DNA of 64,000 nt, from positions 413,001 through 477,000 of the forward strand of contig NC_087390.1 of NCBI RefSeq assembly GCF_963675165.1, written 5' to 3'. This DNA comes from Halichondria panicea (Eukaryota; Porifera; Demospongiae; Suberitida; Halichondriidae). The position numbers and the translations under genes were made by a program. Shown piece after piece: positions 54,101 through 63,792 of this stretch. Below the pieces are notes generated by a model, which had not been told where the DNA came from, made no database searches, and was given only the letters and a program-made list of their open reading frames with translations. How positions within the stretch are numbered: position 1 is the stretch's first letter; every line of letters begins with the position of its first letter.

Positions 54101-55451
54101 TTCGACTATTGAAAGCATAAATGGGACGACCATTGTTACTGACAATATTCCTTCCAATGAATGTTGCATTTGACTGCGCAATGTTCAAACTGCCGATGTT
54201 ATTAGTAATGTAAGTGTTGTTGATAATCAAGGTAGAATCTTCGATCACATAAATTGCTCCACTCGCAATGTTGTTTGTCAGCTCACTGTTGGAGATAGAC
54301 ACACTTCCTGAGTCAATATCAATCGCTCCACTACCAAAGTTAGCACTGTTGTTTGTCAGCTCACTGTTGGAGATGGACACAACACTGCCTGAGTAAACAT
54401 AAATCGCTCCACCATCGTTAGCACTGTTGTTTGTCAGCTCACTGTTGGATATGGACACAACACTGCCTAAGTAAACACTAATCGCTCCACCAGAGTTAGC
54501 TCTGTTGTTAGTCAGCGTACTGTTGGAGATGGACACACTGCCTGACAGAACACTAATCGCTCCACCATAGTCAGCTCCGTTGTTTGTCAGCGTACTGTTG
54601 GAGATGGAAACATTGCTACCTGAGTAAACATAAATCGCTCCACCAAAGATAGTAGCACTGTTTTTTGTCAGCTCGCTGTTGGAGATGGACAAAGTACTGC
54701 CTGAGCCAACATAAATCGCTCCACCACCCCAGCCAACACTGTTGTTTGTCAGCTTGCTGTTGGAGATGAACACACTACCTGAGTCAACATAAATAGCTCC
54801 TCCACCAACCCGAGAAGCTTTGTTATTTGTAAAGTTACACCGAGTGATTACTACAATACCAGATACCACTTCTACTGCTCCTCCATTCTCAGCACTGTTG
54901 TAGTGGAACCCTGTGTTGTTGATCAGTGCGTTGTTTGATTCAATGTAAACTGCACCTCCACTATTAGCTATGTGGGTTTTTTCCGGCTGATTTGAGCCAA
55001 AGTCCATGAAGTAGCAATCGTTAATGTAGACATCGTGGGAATCAACGATGATTACTCCTTGATGTGAGTTTGGTGGTCCGACATTCGCTCCAACGAAACC
55101 CAAGTGTTCAATACTCAATTTGGTAAGGCTAACAAAACGTATCGCACCATTGCTATGGAATCCAACTACAGCTGTACTTGTGTTCTGGCCAGTGATTTGC
55201 ACATGTGAGAAGTTACGAATGAATAACTGCTCAGTTAACACATGATCTCCAGGTAGAAAGCTCAAGGTGAGATTGTCTCCACCAGATAACAGGTCTGTTT
55301 GAGCAAGCTGCTCGAGAGTGAAACAAGTTCCATTTCGATAGTCATAACACGAGTTGGTTGAATCCACTGGTACAATGTGATAGTGCTCACTCCTGGTAAC
55401 AGTAGCTAGGGTCAGTAGCAGTAACCAGCTGAGAATACTTCTAGACAGCAT
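51161..55451 (-). pseudogene. R4: frameshifted copy of the R receptor-like gene
   Basis: The start MLSRSILSWLLLLTLATVT at 55451 matches the other R genes. Compared with R1-R3 there are three frame-breaking changes: a 4-bp insertion near 53695 (GCTGCATGTGTTTG against GCTGTGTTTG), a 2-bp insertion near 52659 (GATTGTATAGGC against GATTGTAGGC), and a 17-bp deletion near 51299 between GCTGGT direct repeats. There is also an in-frame loss of about 35 codons in the cap (EKTHIANSGGAVYIE). The variable array has about seven units. Between the lesions the frame stays open and close to its paralogues, so inactivation is recent. A sequencing error cannot be excluded for the two small insertions. The LINE at 48724-51079 lies just beyond its 3' end. 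Confidence 0.88.
54238..54795 (-). repeat. Coding-derived repeat array of R4, about seven units
   Basis: SISNSELTNNSA units with linkers SGSVV, SGSTL and SGSNV not seen in R1. The last unit is shortened (NNIASGAIYVI). Confidence 0.88.
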
Positions 55452-55739
55452 ATCTGATAATGTATGAGGATGATTGTTGACATGTGAATGATTATGCTGC
55501 TCCAAGAATGGCTGTAAGTCTACAATTATGTATTTGTATTGCATGCCTATATACTTACTGAAACTCACTTATTCAATGGATGCTGCACTCTTTTCTGTTT
55601 TACTATAATTATACTATATTGCTATAGTCAACAAGCGTTTTAAATGCTTTGTTTTCCGCATGCCATGCACTAAGGGAAGTGTGAAAGCTATACCAGTTCA
55701 ACCACATAATGGCATGGCCATCTGTTGTCTGACCATTGC

Positions 55740-55875
55740 GGAATATATAGGATCAGTTTCCCTGTGGTTCCCCAATATTGATTCCTTCTTTGTGGTTGAG
55801 CCCAAGGCAGTTTCCCCGTGGTTCCCCAATATTGATTCCTTCTTTGTGGCTGATACCCAAATGGCTTCCCTATAC
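55740..55875. repeat. Two-unit minisatellite upstream of R4
   Basis: Two copies of CCCCAATATTGATTCCTTCT at 55770 and 55824, 54 bp apart, the same unit that has nine copies upstream of R2. Confidence 0.85.
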
Positions 55876-56568
55876 ACTTCTATTAGATAGTGCACTGAAT
55901 GTCTCTGGTGTCAACTATAACCCTTATCATAAATACCTCTGCATGCATTCAGATGTGTGGAGAAAAAGTATAAAATAGTGCAGCATCATTGAATAAGTGA
56001 GTAGAAGATATTGCAGTAACTATATATTGCAGGGCATGCATTGTAAAATACCTTACATTGACTCAACACAGTGTGTCCTAAAAGTTCCGATCCAAGATTC
56101 TGCTCTATATGTGTATTCATTCTGTTAGCGAATCTCCTTATTTCGATGGACTTCATGTCTAACAGATAAAACAAGACAATGTCATTATAGATCTTCAATG
56201 CTACAAGAGTATAATGATATCAATGTGTTTCACGGCATAGAACCTGAGTTAATTCATTTACAGTAACACACACCCACACCCCACACCCCCCCCACACACA
56301 CACACACCCACACACACACACAGGTCGGAGGTTCTACTGTTGTCGTACATGGCTATAGTCTAGTGTACGTACTCCGCGATCACCTTCCTCTCTCACACCG
56401 GCTTCCTCCATAGCTAACTTCTCCTGTGAAGTGCTGAGGTTTGCAGACAGAGAGTTTATGCTGTGAGAAATGTGCACACAATTATTTATTTCGAGGATAT
56501 GGAATAGCAGCCTCTTTGTAGCATGCATGCATGTGATACTAATTCACGGGTATAAATGTTCTTGGTAA

Positions 56569-56877
56569 GGCCAAGCAAAGTCAATTTGTAGTTTCTCAGG
56601 CTATTATTCTTAAAATAGCAAGCGGATTGAGGCATTTGATAAATATTAATGATAATGAGAATTTTAATTGAAAACACACCCCTAACTTCCTCAATAAGCG
56701 GAAGTGCATAATTTTTATTTATTAATTTTAGTCATAATTATATTCATGACCAAAATTTATCCTTTTCTTTTCTTTTAGTGCCTTTAATTTGAGGTCACGT
56801 GATATTTAACTTTTTTGTAAAGCTGCCAATTTCCAAGCGCGAGGGCCTGAGAAACTACAAATTGACTTTGCATGGCC
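56569..56877. mobile_element. Harbinger-like MITE, 309 bp, in SOAT fragment E
   Basis: Ends GGCCAAGCAAAGTCAATTTG and CAAATTGACTTTGCATGGCC, near-perfect inverse for about 33 bp. TAA flanks both sides (56566-56568 and 56878-56880). The empty site is visible in copy C (CTTGGTAAATGC, about 35320), which proves the boundaries. A TAA 3-bp duplication with GG-starting ends is typical of PIF/Harbinger. Confidence 0.85.
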
Positions 56878-57203
56878 TAAATGCTTAATATGCGAAAACT
56901 GCAAACATTATAAACAAAAAGGCTGCTATTCCACAAAATCCTATACCCTCGAAACATACTCGCTATAAATCTATTTGTTAATTGCGTATGGAAATTGTGG
57001 AACTACACTGTTTAATATCAAGTATTTTGCCAGCTTGGCATACATGTGCAACTGCAACTGCATTGCAAGGGCAGCTCTGAGTTATGTATCAATAGCTTCC
57101 AGGTTTGTGCTTTATATATGTGTGGTTTCTGTTGTTCCTTGGGTACTTAGTGAGCTGAGTATGGTGAGTACATAAGTGGCCTTTCCTGTTCATACAGTGT
57201 GTA

Positions 57204-57310
57204 CAGAGGAGGTCCGACATGCGTGCACGAATCACTACAATTTCAGTGCATTGATGTCATTGCGGTCACGTCCATGCAGGCCACAATGCATTAGCACTTG
57301 TAGTGATACT
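57204..57310. repeat. Degraded copy of the SOAT intron 11 hairpin
   Basis: The left arm GTCCGACATGCGTGCACGAA is intact, while the right arm is cut after CACTTGTAGTGATAC. It corresponds to 16480-16602. Confidence 0.75.
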
Positions 57311-57739
57311 ATAACACAGGTCTAAACACATGCTATTACCTATACAGGTGTTAGTGGACCCCACTGTTGGTCTACCCATGCATGCTGCTATACATTACAC
57401 AAGTTTTAATTTCTTAGGACTGGTGGACTTGCACATCGTTCTCTACATTCTACCGCAAGTGGAACATACTGGTCCACGATTGGCTGCACTCGTACATCTA
57501 CAGGGACATAAAACATGTGAGAGTCCGGAAGGGGGGGGCTACCAATACATGTACGTATATTTGCTGCATGGTAAGCCCTGGAGTATGACAATGCTGTATA
57601 TTCTCACATGTATATAATTATTATCATGGAGAGGATGTACAACATACTGCTGCTGATAGGGTTCTGCTTCGGTGGAGCTAACTTGCTCTTCTTCTATCAA
57701 GTGGAGTTTGCAGCATGAATCTACTGCCCTAGACAGGTA

Positions 57740-57845
57740 CACTGTAAAAAATGAAGTGCGGTGGGCACACTAAAACCAAAAAAGCGTGCTATATGCGACG
57801 GTTTTAGTGTGCCCACTGCACTTTTTTCACTCATTTTTTACGGTG
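57740..57845. mobile_element. TA-flanked MITE, 106 bp, just after a SOAT exon 14 donor copy
   Basis: Ends CACTGTAAAAAATGA and TCATTTTTTACGGTG. The inner arms GTGGGCACACTAAAACC and GGTTTTAGTGTGCCCAC also pair, so almost the whole element folds back. TA lies on both sides (57738-57739, 57846-57847). Other copies of this place read CAGGTATGCACATAG, the empty site. Confidence 0.88.
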
Positions 57846-57847
57846 TA

Positions 57848-57984
57848 TGCACATAGCTCAGTTAGTAATGATTATATATATCACTGTTGATGAAAGGTCC
57901 ATATTTATATACCTATACATACATGTTCACGATTATTGCTCTCTTATGAAAACAATACAAAACAGACTATAATTTATATACGTT
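57848..57984. other. End of the duplicated unit, then unique sequence
   Basis: Up to about 57905 the sequence matches SOAT intron 14 (GATGAAAGGTCCATATTT); beyond that homology ends. This is the right boundary of the duplicated block in this window. Confidence 0.55.
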
Positions 57985-58192
57985 TGCTACTGCCTAATGA
58001 AAGACAGTAGGGCTGCTACCTAGTGAAAGGTAGTAGGGCTGCTGACTAATGAAAGGCAGTAGGGCTGCTGACTGACATCAGAATGAAAGACAGTAGGGCT
58101 GCTATAAGGGCCTAGTGAAAGGTAGTAGGGCTGCTACCTAATGAAAGGCAGTAGTGCTGCTGACTGACACAAATGAAAGACAGTAGGAAGTG
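57985..58192. repeat. Irregular tandem repeat, units of about 28-45 bp
   Basis: Units AATGAAAG(G/A)CAGTAGGGCTGCT(G/A)C recur about seven times, with CTGACTGACA insertions. No coding potential. Confidence 0.85.
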
Positions 58193-58319
58193 GTTTTTCC
58201 CGGCCACCCACTACAGCTCCAGAGCCCCGGTTTATAACCCACACGCTACATGCATGACAGGCACAATATTTGTTTTTTGTACTCGTGACCCTTTACCAAA
58301 TTTTACGTGAAAGCTGCGC

Positions 58320-58745
58320 ATGGGCACAAGAGCTAGCTACACTCAGGAACGAAGGCTCAGACAAGACACAGAGACGCTTGAGGCTACAAGTACGTCTAAA
58401 GCAGGTCAGAGCAGCTCAAATGGGGACCTCCTGAGTCTAAGATCACACAGACACGCCTGCATGCAGGAGGTCACAGCAGCTTACTTGCCATGTTTCACTT
58501 CCAAGTCTTGTGTTTTTGTGATAATAAACCTGCTAGCTCAACAGGACAAAACAGAGATAGAGGCCAGTCACTAGGACAGGTCAGAGCAGCTCAGATGGAG
58601 ACTTCTGAAGTTGCACAGGCACCTTTAGACAATACAGCACTACGGCAGGTCAGACCAACTCAGATGGAAACTTCTGAGGCCACACAGGCACGCTTACAAC
58701 AGGTCAGAGTAGCTTTAAGGATTGTTTACACTGACAGTATACTAT
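58320..58745 (+). repeat. Degenerate coding-type repeat, possible transposon ORF remnant
   Basis: CAGGTCAGAGCAGCTCAGATG-like units repeat at about 58402, 58575, 58645 and 58699. One plus frame reads QVRAAQMETSEVAQAPLD, then QVRPTQMETSEATQARLQ and QVRVALR. Such Q-V-R / ETSE-ATQARL repeats resemble the low-complexity N-termini of invertebrate helicase-type transposon proteins. That similarity is from memory and weak. Stops interrupt the other units, so it is not called a gene. Confidence 0.4.
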
Positions 58746-59038
58746 AGCCTTGTAATTTGGGTCCAGCAAAAAGTGATAATAATAATATCTCCTTGCTTAG
58801 TTTGTACAGCCAGCTCTTTCGTGCTGAACTTTCACTCATAGATATAATTATGTTTCACTCTTAGTAAGTCAACTTCATGTTACACCATGCACAGTCAAAG
58901 ACAACAACCCTACACCACTCTGACAGAATAATTGTCACGGGGTATACAGCTGGCACAGGAAAGTCGTCTACATGGACTACTCAGTTATTCACAATCACTG
59001 TTCATTAATTTTTTAATTCGATTCATAAATAAACAATA
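58746..59038. other. Spacer, nothing recognised
   Basis: AT-rich sequence without a supported gene or repeat. Confidence 0.5.
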
Positions 59039-60781
59039 CAGTGGAACCTCCATTAACGACCACCTCCGAATAGCAACCACACGCTATATAACGGCCAAGA
59101 GCTCAGGTCCAGATTGAAACTACAATGACTTCAATGTAAAGCAACCTCTCAAAAGCGACCACCTCTCTACTCCGTACAACGAGCAGCTTTCTAGTCCCCA
59201 ACTAGCTTTAGCAATGGAAAATAACCTCCCAGAACGGACAGCCACACCCAGAATTAGCAGAAAATTATTGCTGAGATAGCATTATTTTGCACAATCGTGA
59301 AAACCTGGCTGTAGCTTGTCTCTACAGCCTTTTCAAAGCTTGTATGAGCTAAAGAAGCAGTTAGCAAAGCCCCAAGATTCATTTGCAGCAAGAAATGACT
59401 CGTAGAAAATACATAGCTGGAAATCGAAACCTCCCAAGGAAGACCACCTCTCTATAACGGCCAAAAGGCTGGTCCCCAATGGTAGCGATGTCAGACCGAT
59501 TTTCATTTTTGCTATTTCTAACTCCTATGTATTACTATCTCTTTTGAACACTCTAGGCAAACCAGAAAAACTTTACTGCACTGGATTTGGTCAAGCGAAT
59601 GCAGAGATACAGTGTTTTGAAGAACATTAGCCAGGGAAAAATTCGTACAAAAATTTACCGCATTTTAATGTACTTGGGCGGGACTTATGAAATTTGTTGT
59701 TAATACCGGAAATGATCTTAAAGTTAGCATATCTGCTGAACCGCTTGGTCTATTCTCTTTTAAAAAAGTATGAAATGGACACTCAGGACTCAGGAGTTAA
59801 CATTGTAACCATTTGATATCTATTATATGAAGTTTATAATGTTTCTGTAATGTATATCTTTATGATGTCCCTATAATAGTATGATGTCTCCTGCTTCAGA
59901 GAGTTCTTTTGGATTTAAAGTAACCATGCTATCTTTTCAGTATATTATTGTATCATGTTTCAGAACTCTCATCAATGTCCACCTTACGCTATCTGTTTCT
60001 TGATCTTTATAAGCAACTTTTCTGTCAATTTTATTTGGTCTAAATAATTCGTTTTTTAGTGTGATGTAGATTTAAGGCTATACAACTATAAATCTATGAT
60101 ATACAACTCTGTTGACAGCTTCTAATTAATACAGTAGATTACTCTTGTCTTTTTTTGTGTGCAAATTGAATCAGTTCTTGCAATTTAATAGTTTTGGTAG
60201 ATTACATTGTTGTCCCTGGAATTCTCTCCAATCTTTCTTGTTTCTTTTCAACAGAGGCTTTCAGATTGCTTCAATAATTACTTTCAGTAACTTCTAAGAA
60301 CTTCTAAGAAATAAATACAGCTATTGGTACACTTGGCTTGATTTTACTGCATTTCTATTCTCAGCTCCACCCATCTATCCATGCAATATGTGATTCCGCA
60401 AGAAATAAAAGCTTATTGTAGCAACTTTTTGCATAATCTGGAGAGAGTTAGAGATGAAAGACATGCTCACTTGTGTTTTTGTTCATTTTCATGTTTGGTT
60501 GCCAAAATGATGATCACCTTTGAGAAAAAATCACACACAAAACAAGCATCAAATGCTAAAATCATAAAAAACTGTTATAAAAATCAAATTCTACGCTATT
60601 TTTTACCCCTGGGAACAGCTGTTGTTTGCTAGACTCTTCCAGGGCTTGCGGAAAGCCCTTCTTGTTCACTCACTTTCTGGTCCCGTTTTATACCATTGAA
60701 TTACTGTACGAAAATACGCCCACGCACTACTTCCGGTCTGACATCTCTACCAATGGTGTCCGTTTTATGGAGGTTCCACTG
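59039..60781. mobile_element. Tigger/pogo-like non-autonomous transposon, 1743 bp
   Basis: The ends CAGTGGAACCTCCATTAACG and CGTTTTATGGAGGTTCCACTG are inverse-related, flanked by TA (59037-59038 and 60782-60783). The CAGT(G/A)GAACCTC start and TA target are those of pogo/Tigger elements. A second inverse pair lies inside (59469-59497, GGTCCCCAATGGTAGCGATG, with 60734-60761). No DDE transposase frame is seen; the open frame at 60381-60632 has no recognisable domain. Confidence 0.8.
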
Positions 60782-60907
60782 TATACTTAAAATTATACCA
60801 CATTGTACCAAAAATGACTGTACAACAAATACAAAATTGCTCGCTCACCCCAAACATGCTCTGCATGCTCCTAGTATTATTACATAATTGAGGTCTGACC
60901 AGCATCT

Positions 60908-60940
60908 AGCCTCGATTCATCGGCCTGGAATCGAGGCTAA
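60908..60940. repeat. Short palindromic element (family B)
   Basis: TAGCCTCGATTCATCGGCCT / GGAATCGAGGCTA forms a hairpin about 75 bp upstream of the DHRS7-like start codon. Same family as 7034 and 46556. Confidence 0.75.
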
Positions 60941-61017
60941 CCAGCATCTAGAGGGAGGGGCTATATTAGACGGACAACAGTCGAGGGCGGCGACGCCCGT
61001 CTAACGCTTTCTGCAAG

Positions 61018-63693
61018 ATGTCCTCCTGGTTAGTGATCCTGCTGGTGCTGGCCTTGCTCTACTTGCTGTACAAGCTGGTGGTGTTTGTCAGAGCTGATGC
61101 TGATCTCACACTCCTCAGCAGAACACTAGACACCCGTTACTTTGACAACAAGGTGGTGTGGGTCACTGGAGCCTCTTCTGGAAGTGAGTTTTTGCGGCTT
61201 TATAGACACAGAGTGCATAAAATACCAGGCTGAATCTTACTATGCTGTATTTTAAATTTAGTCGGCTATACTTTGGGCCAGCTAGGCTATATAGCAACGT
61301 GAATGGACTGATCTCTACGTACATGCAGCTATAGCGGATCTTCACTTTAATTATAGTTTGGAACCAATTTCATGATTTTCTGAAAGCTTAGAAATGGCAC
61401 CATACAAGCTCATACAAGTTCATATTTGGCATTATGAAGCCAATTTCGGCCATTTTCCATGGATTGTATATATATAGCCCATGGTCCAAGCCCGAAAAAT
61501 TATGGCTTCAAAGAAATTTTGGATTGAAACACATCACTGATTTGTTTTTAAAAGGCAAACAAATTTAAGTGGATCAACGGTAATAAAGTTATAGCTGTTG
61601 GAAAGTGTTCGCTACACCGTCCCTCGTTTACCATCATGATATGTACGTAGCTCTTATCTATGCAATCATTTCGTTACCCATTTTCAGTTGGAGAGGAGCT
61701 GTGCTACCAGTTGTCTAGACTGGGTGCTAGACTAATTCTCAGTGCAAGGTCAGAGGACAAACTGGAGGTGGTCAGGAAGGGACTCGCAAAACCCAACCAG
61801 GCAAAGTGAAAGCGTATTTCAGAAATTGCAATAAACAAAACAATCTTGTTTGCTCCATATTCAGGAGTGAATATTATAGTGTATACAGTACAACTATTGT
61901 ATTTGCTTCTATATTATTTAGGATCCTGCCAGTTGACCTGAGTGACCCCTCTGCCACTAGGGAGGCTACTGAAAAGGCAAAAGCTCTGTTTGGAGGAATA
62001 GACATTCTCATCAATAATGCAGGTACTGCATGCAACAGTCCAAGATTGTTTGTTTGGTGTACTGATCCTATCCCTTCCAATTGTAGGTGTCTTTACCAGG
62101 TCACTGTTTATAGATATGCAAGAGCCTACACACAGACGTCTCATGGAAGTTGACCTCTTTGCACCCTGGATACTGACCCATGATGTCTTGCCAGGTAGGT
62201 AATTAATTAATGCTTGGTCATAATCATGTACACACGTATACATGAGAGTTGGAGTATATTTACTGTATAGCGGGGATATTTCGTGGGTATAAATGTTCAC
62301 AGTTTTCGCTGATCAAGCATGTATACCACAAACATTTATACCCACGAATTAATATCGCATGCATGGGCTGCTATTCCGCGAAAATTAAATTCGCGAAATC
62401 TTTCTAACGGTCAATCCACGAAGGTTTATACCCTCCGCTCGAAGTATACCGCTATATACGGTAATTGCACTGTAAATTTTTTATACCTAGCTTGCTTGTA
62501 TACACAAGTCAAGTCTCTTAATTTAAATTGTAAATATGCATTCTGTAATAGGAATGCTCTCTTCTGGTTTCGGTCATGTGATAAACATTTCGTCCATTGT
62601 GGGGAAATTCAGCACTGGCAGAAAAACTTCCTATTCTGGTGCCAAGTTTGGCCTTAACGGGATGATGGACTCTCTTCGCTGCGAGGTCTGTGCACACACT
62701 TTAAACCTCTGATTTAATTATTGGAAGCGTTTTTATGATCGGAGAAAAGGGGTCATTAAGTAAACCCGTTTTAATTTCTAAGAATCATATAATATTCTTG
62801 GTAAATGGGGCTGTTCTAATTATATACCGTATAACGGGTAATTTTCGTGGTCAAGCTGACCTCCACGAAATTTTAACGTAGGCGTGGCTTACCATAACGT
62901 GTGAATGCAGTGCAGGCAATGAGACTTACATACTCACAAAAATCACTGTTTTCCAGATAAACGAATATTTCACCCCACGTACGAAAATTACCCACTATAC
63001 GGTACATCTTGTGTCAGTATAATAATAGTGTGTGCTCACATTAATTTTTGCTCACTATAATTATACAGGTTATAGATAAGAATGTCCATGTGACTAACGT
63101 GTGTCCGGGGCCAGTGAAAACAGCTGTGGCAGAGAATGCTCTCCTGTCTGATGGATCCACCAACAACAAGAAAAATCCTCTCATTGAGGGCGGGATGACA
63201 GTTCAAAGGTCAACTCAGTGTGTGCATACTAGAATTGGTATAATAATCATATGGAAATCTTAGGAATAGAAAATATCGTTCATCTCAGTTTATGCCAAAT
63301 TAATAATTAGTGTAAATATTGCATAGATGTATAGCAGTACTGCTAAAAAAAAGAATGCACTTTGACCTGATTCTAGCCACATACTAAGACTCTATTCTAT
63401 TTATACGTATACAGGTGTGCAGAGCTTACTCTGATCGCTGCGTCTAGTCAGCTCTATGAGGTACGCCATCAACAATTCATAAATACTCGGACTGGTATCT
63501 CAATCACATGGTATCTCAATCACATGGTATTCATTAGTTAAATATACTTTTCTTATCCAAGCAGGTATGGATCTCGAAGCATCCCTATCTCCTGTGCACC
63601 TACCTGGCTCAGTATGCTCCCTCACTCTGCAAGTGCCTACTGCACTGGTGGAGTCAGAGGAAAGAGAAGATGAATAAAGATAAAAAGAATTAA
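61018..63693 (+). CDS. DHRS7: DHRS7-like short-chain dehydrogenase/reductase, complete, 8 exons, 313 aa
   Basis: Exons with matching phases: 61018-61183, 61688-61805, 61922-62022, 62087-62194, 62552-62685, 63069-63208, 63415-63460, 63565-63693, total 942 nt ending TAA. The N-terminal helix WLVILLVLALLYLLYKLVVF is a membrane anchor. The cofactor motif TGASSGIG spans exons 1-2; INNAG ends at exon 3-4. Catalytic serine is in INISSIVGK and the YxxxK pair in SYSGAKFG (exon 5). VCPGPVKT follows in exon 6, and the C-terminus VWISKHPYLLCTYLAQYAPS matches the DHRS7 subfamily signature. Known family role: NAD(P)(H)-dependent oxidoreductase of the endoplasmic reticulum acting on steroid, retinoid or other carbonyl substrates; the substrate here is not predictable. 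A near-identical first exon at 63793 shows tandem duplication. Confidence 0.92.
61335..61625. repeat. Interspersed inverted-repeat element (family A) in DHRS7 intron 1
   Basis: GGAACCAATTTCATGATTTT at the left and GTGGATCAACGGTAATAAAG at the right match family A. Core words CCATGGATTGTATATATAGC and GGATTGAAACACATCA are shared with 3826-4145. It is partly deleted. Confidence 0.6.
62260..62464. repeat. Family C element in DHRS7 intron 4
   Basis: TACTGTATAGCGGGGATATT and the inverse-type end ATACCGCTATATACGGTA bracket repeated ATTTCGTGGGTATAAATGTT-type words, which are also inverted around the centre. Confidence 0.65.
62826..63004. repeat. Family C element in DHRS7 intron 5
   Basis: ACCGTATAACGGGTAATTTTCGT at the left and ACGAAAATTACCCACTATACGGTA at the right, a clear imperfect inverted repeat of about 23 bp. 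Confidence 0.75.
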
Positions 63694-63792
63694 CTATATG
63701 ATTTTTCCAATTGTCTACTCTAGATCTTATCTCATTATGACTCATGGGGGGGAGGGGCTAGCTAGTATTATATAATATTAATAGTTATCAAG

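Larger units (their letters stand above)
56324..57736 (+). pseudogene. SOAT 3'-end fragment (copy E): exons 11, 12 and part of 14
   Basis: The exon 11 copy (56324-56462) shares the TA insertion of copy C and has its own 5-bp loss (CATAGCTAACTTCTC). The exon 12 copy (57418-57516) is intact, including [11 protein letters not shown]. Exon 13 is deleted. Exon 14 survives from about 57626 to 57736 with a CGA to TGA stop (GCATGAATCTAC). The shared TA insertion groups C and E as products of one duplication. Confidence 0.9.
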
